DNA from: GCA-2688265 sp964527395
Lineage (GTDB): Archaea; Nanobdellota; Nanobdellia; Woesearchaeales; GW2011-AR9
DNA length: 64,000 nucleotides
Direction of reading: 5' to 3'
Assembly (NCBI GenBank): GCA_964527395.1
Contig: CAZGQD010000004.1
Span: 1 to 64,000, forward strand
Shown here: piece by piece, positions 7,237 through 18,369 of the stretch
Numbering within the stretch: position 1 is the first letter of the stretch
How the letters are laid out: every line of letters starts with the position of its first letter
Translations under genes and position numbers: made by a program
The notes under the pieces: generated by a model
Database searches by the model: none
What the model saw: only the letters and a program-made list of their open reading frames with translations
What the model was told of the DNA's origin: nothing

Positions 7237-7476
7237 TTATCTATTAATAATCCTTTTAGCCCTAAGCTCTTTCCACTTCCTAAGTCTCTCTTCTCCACCA
7301 GGACTTTGCTTCAACCTTTCAACAAACTGGTAGTGTTTATCAAATATAGAATTAATAAATTTAGTATGAATAGCCTTCCATTTATCTGGATTTTCTCTAA
7401 CAAATTTGGCCCATCTCTCAATTTGATCGTTATGAGAACTCCTAAGTAACTGCCTTTCTATATCTGCTTTTTCCAT
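7237..7476 (-). CDS. Hypothetical protein, about 79 aa
   Basis: Small, basic, helical protein with no recognised family. ATG 7476 (M-E-K-A-D-I-E-R-Q-L-L-R) is preferred to an upstream start at 7497 because a TATA-like CTTTAAATAATAG lies about 28 bp before it. Aromatic-rich helices (R-W-A-K-F-V-R-E-N-P-D-K-W-K-A-I) suggest a small helical bundle. Confidence 0.5.
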   Translation of the reverse strand: MEKADIERQLLRSSHNDQIERWAKFVRENPDKWKAIHTKFINSIFDKHYQFVERLKQSPGGEERLRKWKELRAKRIINR

Positions 7477-7537
7477 TTTCAGTATATAACAAAGCAACTC
7501 TATTATTTAAAGCAATCTCAACTTTCCGAGCACCAAG

Positions 7538-7548
7538 TTTATATATAA
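7538..7548 (+). promoter_or_regulatory. TATA box of the lysS gene (decides the start codon)
   Basis: TTTATATATAA ends exactly where the ATG at 7549 begins. Archaeal transcription starts about 25 bp downstream of the TATA centre, near 7568-7570, so the ATG at 7549 would lie outside the mRNA. The ATG at 7570 is therefore the likely start, on a leaderless transcript. Confidence 0.7.
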
Positions 7549-7569
7549 ATGCTCAAGTCCATATTCTCT

Positions 7570-9987
<2,418 letters not shown>

Positions 9988-10064
9988 AAACACAAGAATA
10001 ATCAAATATTCTTCATTTTTTTTTTAATTTAAATGATTTTCAGAATACTATTCTCTTAAATCTC

Positions 10065-10745
10065 TTAAGCCCTATAAATCTTAGGTTTCAATACTCCAAC
10101 ATCTCTAAGACAAGCATAATTTCTCCTACCATCTCCTTTTGCATCATAGTCCATCCCTCTTCCTACAACAAAATGATCTGGTACGGTAAACCCAACTAAA
10201 TCTGCTTCAAACAAAGGCTTTCTTACACCCTCAACTTCAACAGTTCTTCTTCGAGCAGGTTTGTCAAGGAGTGAAACAACCCGTACATCTGTAACACTTA
10301 CATCTTCAAGACCTCTACGTAATTCAAACATACAAGTGCCAGTATCAACAATATCCTCAACAATCAATAAACGATTTCTCTCTTTAAAAACCTCTAACCT
10401 ATTTCTATCATATTGTACTTCCCCACTAGATCTATCTCCAATATAACTGCTAACTCTTTCAAAAAAAGGATCATGCCCAAACCTAATAGCTTCACTATAC
10501 ATCAAATCGTTATAAAAAACATTAGCTCCATTCATAACTACAAGAACATCAATTATCTCATCTGCCCCATAAACTTTTGACAGTTCTGCTGCCATTTTAT
10601 CTGCTCTTTCTTTAACTTCTTGTCTAGTAATCAAAATACCTTCTAAATCTTTTCTATAAACCTCAAGAACATTGTTATCAACTGGTAGAAGTCTCCTTTT
10701 TCTCAGATCAATTCCAAGTCTATCAAGTGGACTATGTCTAACCAT
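10065..10745 (-). CDS. Hypoxanthine/guanine phosphoribosyltransferase-like protein
   Basis: The PRPP-binding loop V-E-D-I-V-D-T-G-T-C-M follows L-L-I, then V-S-L-L-D-K-P-A-R-R and D-L-V-G-F-T-V-P-D-H-F-V-V-G-R-G-M-D-Y, the classical HPRT C-terminal block (substrate-binding F-V-V-G-x-G-x-D-Y). The enzyme makes IMP or GMP from hypoxanthine or guanine plus PRPP, so the cell probably salvages purines. ATG 10745 (M-V-R-H-S-P) is preferred; an in-frame start at 10760 is possible. A TATA-like ATCTTTATAC lies upstream on the minus strand. Confidence 0.85.
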   Translation of the reverse strand: MVRHSPLDRLGIDLRKRRLLPVDNNVLEVYRKDLEGILITRQEVKERADKMAAELSKVYGADEIIDVLVVMNGANVFYNDLMYSEAIRFGHDPFFERVSSYIGDRSSGEVQYDRNRLEVFKERNRLLIVEDIVDTGTCMFELRRGLEDVSVTDVRVVSLLDKPARRRTVEVEGVRKPLFEADLVGFTVPDHFVVGRGMDYDAKGDGRRNYACLRDVGVLKPKIYRA

Positions 10746-10962
10746 AACTAAGGAACACAAAAATCATTTAAATTAATTTCCATACAGCAGTATAAAGATC
10801 ATATCAAAACACAAACAAAACATCTACTTAAACCAAAGCAGCAAATGAAACAAGCATCAGAAAAATCACTCACTGACAAACAAACAAACAAACACTTAAA
10901 CTACCTCACTGGCCCCAATAAACATACAACATTTATATACCTAAACTTCATTATTCTTTGCA

Positions 10963-12684
10963 ATGGTTACAGTAGGTGGAGATCTTTTCATTCAACTAGG
11001 TCTAGTCATAATTGCTGCTGCCTTTTTCGCTACAGTCTTCAAATTTTTAAAACAACCACAGATACTTTCATACATTCTAGTAGGTATTCTCATTACTCCT
11101 ATCTTTGGGATAATCACAGATACAAGTTTGATTGAATCTATGTCTATGATAGGAATAGCCTTCCTTCTCTTTCTCGTAGGTCTAGAAATGGACTTAAAGA
11201 AACTAAAACAAGTAACACTAATATCAACTCTAGGTGCACCTATCCAAATCACTTTTCTCTTTGTAACTGCTTTTCTAATAGCATTGGCTTTGGGTTTTTT
11301 ACCTTTAGAAGCAATCTACATGGGTTTAATGTTCGCCTTTTCTTCAACTATGATTGTTATGAAAATTCTTTCAGACAGAAAAGAACTTTCAACTCTTCAT
11401 GGAAGGATCATTGTAGGAATTTTGTTAATGGAAGACATTTTTGCAGTTTTCGCCTTATCAATTCTAACTTCAATCAACGGTTTTAACGCAGGCATTTTAG
11501 GTCACGCTTTCTTAAAGTTCCTTCTTCTAGTTGGAGTAGCATATGTTGCTAGCAAATACGTTTTTCCAAAATATTTCGAATTTACAGCAAAAAAGCATGA
11601 ACTTCTTTTAATCAGTAGCTTAGGAGTTTGTTTCTTATTCTCCTTAGCTTTTCACTATCTTGGTTTTTCAATCGTAATTGGAGCTTTCGCAGCAGGTTTA
11701 ACCTTAGGTAACTTAAGGTATCAACTAGAAATAATTGGTAGAATGAAACCTTTAAGGGACTTTTTCGCTCTTCTATTCTTCGTTTCTTTAGGTATGACTT
11801 TAAAATTAAACAATATTATAGAATCCTGGCCAATAATTTTAGCTTTCACTTTATTTGTGATTGTTTTCAAACCACTCCTAGTTATTGTTTTAGCTTCAGT
11901 TTTCAGATATACTAAAAAACCATCATTATACTCTGGATTATACTTAACACAAGTAGGGGAATTCGCTCTAATCATTGGAATGCAAGGTCTACTCTTGGGC
12001 CACATTTCAGACACTACTTTCACAACAGTGGTAATAATTTCACTACTAACTTTAACATTCACTTCATACTATGTAAAATTCATGCAACAAATCTACAATT
12101 TGGTGGAAAAACCACTAAGATTCTTAAACAGATTTAATACTGAAGGTTTAGAGTTTGCTAAAAGTGATTTAAAACCAAATGTGGTACTTTGCGGACATAA
12201 TCGAATTGGTTATAGCATCTTAAGAAAACTAGGTAAAACAAAAAAATCCAAAGAAAAAATCCTTGTTGTAGATTATAATCCTGAGATAATCAAATCAACT
12301 GCAAAAAGAGGCTTTCACTGTATCTATGGTGAGGTTGACGATGAAGAGATCATTGAAAAAATGAATCTATCAAAGATCAAGCTTCTAATTTCTACAGTTC
12401 CAGGATTAAAAGAGAACCTTCTACTTACAAGAAAAGTAAGAAAGGTAAACAAGAAGGCCAAAGTTATAGCTACTGCCCAAAGTACTGATGATGCTATGGC
12501 TCTTTACAAAGCAGGTGCTGACTATGTAACTCTTCCACATTTCTTAGGTGGTGAACATATAGCTAACTTAATCACTGGTGTAAGAAAGAAAGCCATCAAC
12601 TTAAACCAAAGAAAAGAAGACCACTTAAAAGAGCTAAAACTAAGACAAAAGCACGGCCATGACCACCCAAGTTATTTTTACTAA
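10963..12684 (+). CDS. CPA2-family cation:proton antiporter with RCK (TrkA-N) domain, KefB-like
   Basis: Residues 1-390 carry about 11-12 hydrophobic segments of the Na+/H+ exchanger fold, including L-F-L-V-G-L-E-M-D and F-F-V-S-L-G-M. Residues about 405-530 form a TrkA-N/RCK nucleotide-binding domain with the dinucleotide glycine motif in V-V-L-C-G-H-N-R-I-G-Y-S-I-L and the acidic V-V-D-Y-N-P-E. This architecture is that of K+(Na+)/H+ antiporters gated by nucleotide ligands, placed in the cell membrane. Ion specificity cannot be told. A TATA box ATTTATATAC (10931-10940) sits 25-30 bp before ATG 10963. Confidence 0.93.
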   Translation: MVTVGGDLFIQLGLVIIAAAFFATVFKFLKQPQILSYILVGILITPIFGIITDTSLIESMSMIGIAFLLFLVGLEMDLKKLKQVTLISTLGAPIQITFLFVTAFLIALALGFLPLEAIYMGLMFAFSSTMIVMKILSDRKELSTLHGRIIVGILLMEDIFAVFALSILTSINGFNAGILGHAFLKFLLLVGVAYVASKYVFPKYFEFTAKKHELLLISSLGVCFLFSLAFHYLGFSIVIGAFAAGLTLGNLRYQLEIIGRMKPLRDFFALLFFVSLGMTLKLNNIIESWPIILAFTLFVIVFKPLLVIVLASVFRYTKKPSLYSGLYLTQVGEFALIIGMQGLLLGHISDTTFTTVVIISLLTLTFTSYYVKFMQQIYNLVEKPLRFLNRFNTEGLEFAKSDLKPNVVLCGHNRIGYSILRKLGKTKKSKEKILVVDYNPEIIKSTAKRGFHCIYGEVDDEEIIEKMNLSKIKLLISTVPGLKENLLLTRKVRKVNKKAKVIATAQSTDDAMALYKAGADYVTLPHFLGGEHIANLITGVRKKAINLNQRKEDHLKELKLRQKHGHDHPSYFY

Positions 12685-12757
12685 AAAACCATTTACTCGT
12701 TTTTTTCTACTTTTTATCCCCTATTACTTATAAAAAAGCTCTATTTTTAAGCCCTTG

Positions 12758-14071
12758 ATGTCATTAGAAGAAGATTTATCAATCACAGAACCATCTATGT
12801 CTCTAGAAGAAGCAAGAAGGTTAGATCAAATTAATTTTCTAAAACTAAAATCATTCATCCCACCAGACGTAAATCAAAGAAGATATTCTTCAAGAGAGTT
12901 AGATACTCTTCATCTTCATGCAATAGGCTCTAATTTCAAAATATATCCTTATTCTATAAACGAACTTGCAGTAGATATAAACACTTTTGGTCCAAGCCAT
13001 ACATTCCTTTTAGGTGAAATAATCCGAACACTAGTAGATAATTTAGCTCCTCCTGACTTAGATACCTTAAGGATTAACATGGTAGAAAATAATTATGACA
13101 TATGGGGATCACAAAATGGCCTAGGAAAAACAGTAACTGATCTTTACGAAGCAAGAAAAACACAAATTATGGTAAGAAACCAACCATCTTCTATAAAAGA
13201 TGCTTTATACAAGGCAGGTATTCCTGAAGAGTTAATAGAAACAAACCCTGACCTTTGCGAATTCATAAAAACTGCTGAAGAAAACGTAGCTCACACTAAC
13301 AGATCATTCAACTTAGTTTCAAACTCAGGCGAAAGTTATTTCTTAAAAATTCATACAGATAAGGTGAAAGCTGACATTGAAGCAGCTGCTAACTATTTTC
13401 TACACCCAGAATTGGAACATTTAATAATTCCAGGAAAAAGCCCAAAATCACTTCTAGCAGGAGATTACCACATCACGATTCAAAAATCAAATAATAATGC
13501 AATCAAAGTAGCAAAGTCAGTAGAATATTGGGTCACTTCATTAGCACTATTCCATAGGGCAGCAGAAGACATTTTAAGAAGAAATAAAGTCCAAGTTCCA
13601 CAGTTTCCTTTCCATGAAACAAACAGGTACATTCAACGACAAAGACAAGGTGAAACATCACTAAAAATAGATAAAAAAAGATTGACAGCAGCAATTCAAT
13701 ATTTGTCCTTGTCTTCTTACCAAAACGTCATTCATGGTGATACTAAAGGTCCAAATAGAATGGATCATTATCTTGTCGACTTAGAAAGAATATCAATAGG
13801 AGATCCCAGAATAGACTTGGCTCCTGTTTTAATAGAATACCAAGTTCCACAAGAAAGACATCAAGAACTAACAAACCTTTATCTCTCAACTTACTTCCAA
13901 GCTTCTGTAGAAGAACTACCAAATTCACAGTTGGCAGAATTCACATCGGGTCTTCCTCATGCTATGTATTTCTCAGCAGTAAGAGAGCATTGTGGTGCTT
14001 CATTAAGAGAACTAAACAAAGCCCAAGAACCACATGTCATCTCACATAGAAAATTCTTGCTTGCAGTATAA
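12758..14071 (+). CDS. Aminoglycoside phosphotransferase-like (APH/ChoK-fold) kinase
   Basis: The catalytic loop reads H-G-D-T-K-G-P-N (about 326-333), with the metal-binding segment V-D-L-E-R-I-S-I-G-D-P-R-I-D-L-A following, the order of APH-type small-molecule kinases. An N-terminal extension of about 150 residues precedes the kinase lobe. Substrate unknown; resistance should not be assumed. ATG 12758 is chosen because the TATA-like CTTATAAAAAAG is about 26 bp upstream; the TTG at 12755 is not needed. The last 30 bp overlap the 3' end of the convergent PhoU-like gene. Confidence 0.82.
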   Translation: MSLEEDLSITEPSMSLEEARRLDQINFLKLKSFIPPDVNQRRYSSRELDTLHLHAIGSNFKIYPYSINELAVDINTFGPSHTFLLGEIIRTLVDNLAPPDLDTLRINMVENNYDIWGSQNGLGKTVTDLYEARKTQIMVRNQPSSIKDALYKAGIPEELIETNPDLCEFIKTAEENVAHTNRSFNLVSNSGESYFLKIHTDKVKADIEAAANYFLHPELEHLIIPGKSPKSLLAGDYHITIQKSNNNAIKVAKSVEYWVTSLALFHRAAEDILRRNKVQVPQFPFHETNRYIQRQRQGETSLKIDKKRLTAAIQYLSLSSYQNVIHGDTKGPNRMDHYLVDLERISIGDPRIDLAPVLIEYQVPQERHQELTNLYLSTYFQASVEELPNSQLAEFTSGLPHAMYFSAVREHCGASLRELNKAQEPHVISHRKFLLAV

Positions 14072-14926
14072 ACTTACAATTCTTGAAGAAAGCTGCATAA
14101 ACAATTGACTCATATGGTATTTATGTGCTAAAAAAACAGATAATTCAATCTTCTTATTATCACTCAATTCCAAACTAACTTTTTCACGAAATGCATGCAC
14201 TTTATTCCAAATATTTTTTGCTTCAATAAAATCTTTCTTAAAATATGCTCCTTGTAATTCTTCAAACAAATCCAACATTTCTTTGGCACCAATATTATTT
14301 CCACTTTTGGCGTACCTACTTAAACCAGCAGCAATTTTCTCAATGGCGGTCACAATTTCTGCATATGTAAAGTTTTGATCAAAACCATACTTAACTAGCA
14401 AAATAGACCGAATGGTATGGTCACGCAACCTTCTGATGGTATTTAGAACAAGAGTATCTATTTCCTTCCAATCACTTTCTTCATTCAAAAGCATCTTAAA
14501 CGCATATTTGGTACTATGAAACATTCTTTTTATCAATTGTTCACAATCCTCTCTACTAACTCGCACAAAAGAATTAATCTCTACATTTTTTCCTTCAATA
14601 GAAAATATTTCAAAACCAGTAAAACTATTCATCATTTTGTGCAACATCTCAAGTGGCACTTCTCCATTAAATATAAGCCTAACTTTAGAATATCCAGATT
14701 TGTAACAAGACGCTAAAATGCTCCTAATTTGTTCTCTATCAACAGTATCAAGATTAATATCTACACTCTTAATCTCTTCATTAGACTCAGACATAATCAT
14801 CAAATTAGAACCTTCTTGTAATATCTCTACTTCATCTCCTGGTTTAAGTCCACGTTCACGAATCCATTTAACCGGTAGAAAGATTGTATTTCCTCCAACA
14901 CCTTGCTTGATAATCTTACGTCTCAT
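14042..14926 (-). CDS. AbrB/SpoVT domain-PhoU domain regulator
   Basis: Residues 1-45 (M-R-R-K-I-I-K-Q-G ... N-T-I-F-L-P-V-K-W-I-R-E-R-G-L-K-P-G-D-E-V-E-I) form a swapped-hairpin AbrB/SpoVT DNA-binding domain. The helical remainder resembles the PhoU domain fused to AbrB in many archaea, usually linked with phosphate or transport control. ATG 14926 is chosen over ATG 14938 because the minus-strand TATA (AATTTATAAATAAG, about 14945-14957) puts transcription start near 14926. The 3' end overlaps the convergent APH-like gene by 30 bp, so antisense interference is possible. Confidence 0.85.
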   Translation of the reverse strand: MRRKIIKQGVGGNTIFLPVKWIRERGLKPGDEVEILQEGSNLMIMSESNEEIKSVDINLDTVDREQIRSILASCYKSGYSKVRLIFNGEVPLEMLHKMMNSFTGFEIFSIEGKNVEINSFVRVSREDCEQLIKRMFHSTKYAFKMLLNEESDWKEIDTLVLNTIRRLRDHTIRSILLVKYGFDQNFTYAEIVTAIEKIAAGLSRYAKSGNNIGAKEMLDLFEELQGAYFKKDFIEAKNIWNKVHAFREKVSLELSDNKKIELSVFLAHKYHMSQLFMQLSSRIVSLYCKQEFSM

Positions 14927-15090
14927 AAAAAACTCCATAATCAGTCTTATTTATAAATTCTATGCACAATTAATATTAATAATACTAGTAAATAAAAACT
15001 TCATTTAACTTCATTTATAAACACTTATTCAATCCAAGCACCATTCAGCACCAACAGGTTCTTAAAGAAACCCCGTAATAACACCCTACT

Positions 15091-16224
15091 ATGAACTTCG
15101 AGAAAATCCCTCCTTTAGAAGATAGCAAATTCCTTCTAGATATAGCTTTCAAACGAGCAAGAGAAAGAAAAGATGAAAAGAAATTCAAAGGAAAGCCCAT
15201 AGATAGGGCCAAAAACAAAGAATTAATCAAATTAGACTTAATTTCAGCATATCTAATAGCAAGACTTGACAAAGCCATCAAAATCTACCCTAGTTTTGAA
15301 CATTTACCACAGTTCTACATCAAATTAATGAAACTCACCTTAGATATTGACCAATTAAAACTGTCTTTGGGATCACTTTCTTGGGCAAAACAAAACATTC
15401 ACAAATTCCACAAACTTTACGTAAGAAAGATTTGCAAATCTCAAACATATGAATCTGTAAAAGATTACCAAAAGCAGTTCTACGGTCGTGTTTCTTCAAT
15501 TATGAAACAAATCGACAAACATATTAGCCATATCAACCAAGCTAGAAGAACTATGAAAACTTATCCTGATATTAAAGAAGACTTCTTTACCATCTGTCTT
15601 TACGGTTTCCCTAACATTGGTAAAACCACCTTACTAAACAAACTAACTGGAACCAAAGCTAAGACAGCAGCTTACGAATTCACTACAAAATCAATCAATG
15701 TTGGTTACTTAACTGCAGATAAAGATAATAATCTAAAACCAGCTATTACTAAAATAAAGAAAAAAAAGCACCAAGGCGACTTAGTAGTTCAGGTTTGCGA
15801 TGTTCCAGGAACCTTAGCAAGAAAAGACAAAATGAATATTATCGAATTACAAGCAGAGTTAGTTAAAGAAGAACTGGCCCAGATCATTATCTATTTGTTC
15901 GACTTAACTCAATATCATATTATAGATAATCAAATCAAACTCCACAAGAATCTAATAAAACAAGCAAAAAAGACCAAAGTCCCATTAATCACTATCTTCA
16001 GTAAGCAAGACTTAGTAAGTGAAGACGAAATAGAAGACTTCAAAGACGAGCATAACATAAGTGACACAAGTTTGGAAGACTTAAAACAAACAATTCTAGA
16101 AAAAGGAAAAGCTTTCTATAAAGAGTTAGCAAAACAAAAGGAACTAGAAGCTCAAAAAGAACTAGAAGCACAAGCAGCAGAAGCAGAGCAAGAAAAAGCA
16201 ACTAAACAAGAGCAAAGTATCTAA
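15091..16224 (+). CDS. NOG1-like GTPase (Obg/OBG-HflX superfamily)
   Basis: An N-terminal helical NOG1 domain (1-160) is followed by a G domain: G1 G-F-P-N-I-G-K-T-T (172-180), G3 D-V-P-G (237-240) and G4 S-K-Q-D (304-307, in place of N-K-x-D). The length and order match archaeal NOG1-like proteins, which are related to the eukaryotic 60S biogenesis GTPase. A large-subunit assembly role is inferred. The C-terminus is a charged coiled-coil-like tail with an E-L-E-A-Q-K/A repeat. A TATA-like TTCTTAAAG is about 27 bp before ATG 15091. Confidence 0.88.
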   Translation: MNFEKIPPLEDSKFLLDIAFKRARERKDEKKFKGKPIDRAKNKELIKLDLISAYLIARLDKAIKIYPSFEHLPQFYIKLMKLTLDIDQLKLSLGSLSWAKQNIHKFHKLYVRKICKSQTYESVKDYQKQFYGRVSSIMKQIDKHISHINQARRTMKTYPDIKEDFFTICLYGFPNIGKTTLLNKLTGTKAKTAAYEFTTKSINVGYLTADKDNNLKPAITKIKKKKHQGDLVVQVCDVPGTLARKDKMNIIELQAELVKEELAQIIIYLFDLTQYHIIDNQIKLHKNLIKQAKKTKVPLITIFSKQDLVSEDEIEDFKDEHNISDTSLEDLKQTILEKGKAFYKELAKQKELEAQKELEAQAAEAEQEKATKQEQSI

Positions 16225-16306
16225 GTAACTAGCAACAGAAACCTCAAATGAAGCTTAAGATCCTAAAAATAAATAAAAAATAATAAAAAAACAAAAAAAC
16301 CCTTCC

Positions 16307-17419
16307 TTAAGCTATTTTTCTTCCAACTATGTTCACAAACGGCCCATGATTGGTTCTTTCAAAATATTCTATTCCAAACCCTGCTTCAGACATACAGTCA
16401 CGCACAAGTTCAGGAGTGCTATAAAATTCAACTAGTCCACGCATAGCATCACTTCTTTCCTTAGAAATTGCAGCCATAAAATCATTTACATACCCAGTTT
16501 CAAGTCCACACAAAGTCCCTTCAATAATGGCATCATAATATGCACGTACTGGCACAATTAATCCTTGAAAGTCTTCTTCCATGGCATGATCAATTAATGG
16601 TACAATCACTCCTTTTCCAGAATCTCCAACAACTTGTTTATATCCTCTCTCAATTAAACCTTGACATAATTGTCCAAATAATGCTCCAACTGCAGAATAT
16701 TGTCCAACACTTACCATGCCGTTTTCATCTAATATCATATAGCCTACTTTACCTTCTCTACCTGTATCAAGACCAACTCTTTGATCTACTACTCTAATCT
16801 CTGCAGCATCAACTCCTGTAATATCTAAGACATCAGCAAGTATTCTATCAAATTTGGCTTCACTATATTTCATATCAACATTTCCTTCACCAACATGCAG
16901 CTTTCCATTTGGTCTAAGTGCAGCAAAAGAATCATCACAAATACTTTGCAAATCAGCCTTTCTAGTGGTTGCATGATGGACAGAAACAGTCATATCCATA
17001 AAATCAAATTCACCAGGGAACCTCTTCAAAGCATGTCTTACATCTCCTTGCGCAATATAAACTCCAGAAGAAGTCATTCTCTCAGATCCAGAAATCACCT
17101 TATTATCAACTCCTTCAGCTCTAAGCTTCCCAGAAAGAACATTTAATATTGCAGGATTATAATCCAAGAACAATACTTTCCCCTCATTACCTCTAACACG
17201 ATCAAGTAATCCCAAATTATCAATATAAGGCAGTGCGTCAGGCCCAGGCCCTATAATACAAATGTTGTTCCCACTTTCTTTTTCAGGCATCTGAGCAAGC
17301 TGCTCAAGCAATGTAGAATGCACTTCTGGAAGCAGTGCTCTTGCAAGTGCAGTATAAACGCTTTTACAAGCTATATCTGGTTTACTATTTTCAATTGTTT
17401 TCATATTTGTCATTTTCAT
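16307..17419 (-). CDS. Class I SAM-dependent methyltransferase-like protein
   Basis: The Rossmann methyltransferase motifs are in order: motif I I-C-I-I-G-P-G-P-D-A-L-P-Y, motif II acidic L-F-L-D-Y-N-P-A, then Y-I-A-Q-G-D-V, and D-S-F-A-A-L-R-P-N-G-K-L-H-V as motif VI. The C-terminus returns with E-A-G-F-G-I-E-Y-F-E-R. A 100-residue insert precedes it. Substrate unknown. GGAGGAG lies 4-10 nt before the start, the strongest Shine-Dalgarno in the window. The gene is divergent from a TrmB-family regulator, and two TAGTA...TACTA palindromes lie in the 143-bp gap, so it is probably controlled by that protein. Confidence 0.75.
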   Translation of the reverse strand: MKMTNMKTIENSKPDIACKSVYTALARALLPEVHSTLLEQLAQMPEKESGNNICIIGPGPDALPYIDNLGLLDRVRGNEGKVLFLDYNPAILNVLSGKLRAEGVDNKVISGSERMTSSGVYIAQGDVRHALKRFPGEFDFMDMTVSVHHATTRKADLQSICDDSFAALRPNGKLHVGEGNVDMKYSEAKFDRILADVLDITGVDAAEIRVVDQRVGLDTGREGKVGYMILDENGMVSVGQYSAVGALFGQLCQGLIERGYKQVVGDSGKGVIVPLIDHAMEEDFQGLIVPVRAYYDAIIEGTLCGLETGYVNDFMAAISKERSDAMRGLVEFYSTPELVRDCMSEAGFGIEYFERTNHGPFVNIVGRKIA

Positions 17420-17484
17420 GTCTCCTCCAACACCAAAATTCCACTTCAGAAATCAACATTTCAAGAATAAGATATAATTTTAAA

Positions 17485-17527
17485 TAGTAGAAAATCATAC
17501 TACTAAAGTTAGTACAAACTTATACTA
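17485..17527. promoter_or_regulatory. Two TAGTA-n-TACTA palindromic operator candidates between methyltransferase and trmB
   Basis: TAGTA at 17485-17489 pairs with TACTA at 17501-17505 (11-bp spacer). A second pair lies at 17510-17514 and 17523-17527 (8-bp spacer). They sit between the AT-rich promoter of the minus-strand methyltransferase (TATA-like about 17467-17484) and the promoter of the plus-strand regulator. TrmB proteins bind inverted repeats as dimers, so control of both promoters is inferred. Confidence 0.5.
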
Positions 17528-17562
17528 CTCCTAATTAAAAACCAAAAGAGGATAAATAAAGC

Positions 17563-18294
17563 ATGGACACAACAATTCTCAAAGAAATTGGCTTAACTAA
17601 AAATGAAATAACAATATATCTTTCTTCATTAGAATTAGGGTCTTCAACTGCAATTGAGGTTGCAAAATACACTAAACTTCACAGGCCAAATGTATATGAC
17701 ACTCTTAATAGGTTAGTTAAAAAAGGATTAATCGCTCATTACAAGAGAAAAGATACTACTTTTTATGAAGCAGTAGGACCAGAGCAATTGTTAACTTTAA
17801 TCAGAGGAAAAGAACTGGAATTACTAAAACTAATTCCTGAATTAAAATTAAAACAACTTTCAGCAAAGAAAAAGAGTGATTTAACAATTTTAGAAGGCAT
17901 TTCAGGTGTTAGGAGAGCTATGACTGAGATGATAGAATCAACTAAATCTTTTTCTGTAATGGGTGTACCTAAGGATTTTGCAAAAACAATTGGTGAAGGA
18001 TGGGCAAAACAATGGCATGAAGACAGAATTAAGAAGAAAATCACTTTCAACCATATTGTAAATCAAGATTACTACAAACACAGAATCAAACTATTAAACT
18101 CCTTAGAATACACTAGTATTAAATTTCTCCCAAAAGAATATGGTACTCCAATGACTCTTTTCATTTATGATCAAGGAATCATGCTAGGTTTCACAAGACC
18201 TTTAGTCATCATCAAAATAATTGGTGAAGATGTGGCAAAATCATTCAAGAATTACTACAAAATGCTAGAAAAGATAGCCACAGAGAGTCCTTAA
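17563..18294 (+). CDS. TrmB-family transcriptional regulator
   Basis: Residues 1-75 are a winged helix of the TrmB type (L-K-E-I-G-L-T-K-N-E-I-T-I-Y-L-S-S-L-E-L-G, then R-P-N-V-Y-D-T-L-N-R-L-V-K-K-G-L-I). A coiled linker (85-115) leads to a C-terminal effector domain with phospholipase-D-like beta strands (S-F-S-V-M-G-V-P, G-I-M-L-G-F). TrmB proteins are archaeal sugar- or metabolite-responsive regulators. GAGGATAAATAAAGC before ATG 17563 gives a ribosome binding site. It is divergent from the methyltransferase gene and probably autoregulates through the intervening palindromes. The effector is unknown. Confidence 0.9.
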   Translation: MDTTILKEIGLTKNEITIYLSSLELGSSTAIEVAKYTKLHRPNVYDTLNRLVKKGLIAHYKRKDTTFYEAVGPEQLLTLIRGKELELLKLIPELKLKQLSAKKKSDLTILEGISGVRRAMTEMIESTKSFSVMGVPKDFAKTIGEGWAKQWHEDRIKKKITFNHIVNQDYYKHRIKLLNSLEYTSIKFLPKEYGTPMTLFIYDQGIMLGFTRPLVIIKIIGEDVAKSFKNYYKMLEKIATESP

Positions 18295-18369
18295 TACATT
18301 CCAATCTCCCAAAACATTTAAAACCCAAATTCCCTTTCTTAAACAAATACTAAAGATCTAGTGATTGTG

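Noticed and set aside
7549..7569. Upstream ATG as lysS start
   Set aside because: It lies immediately against the TATA box and upstream of the expected transcription start; ATG 7570 fits a leaderless mRNA.
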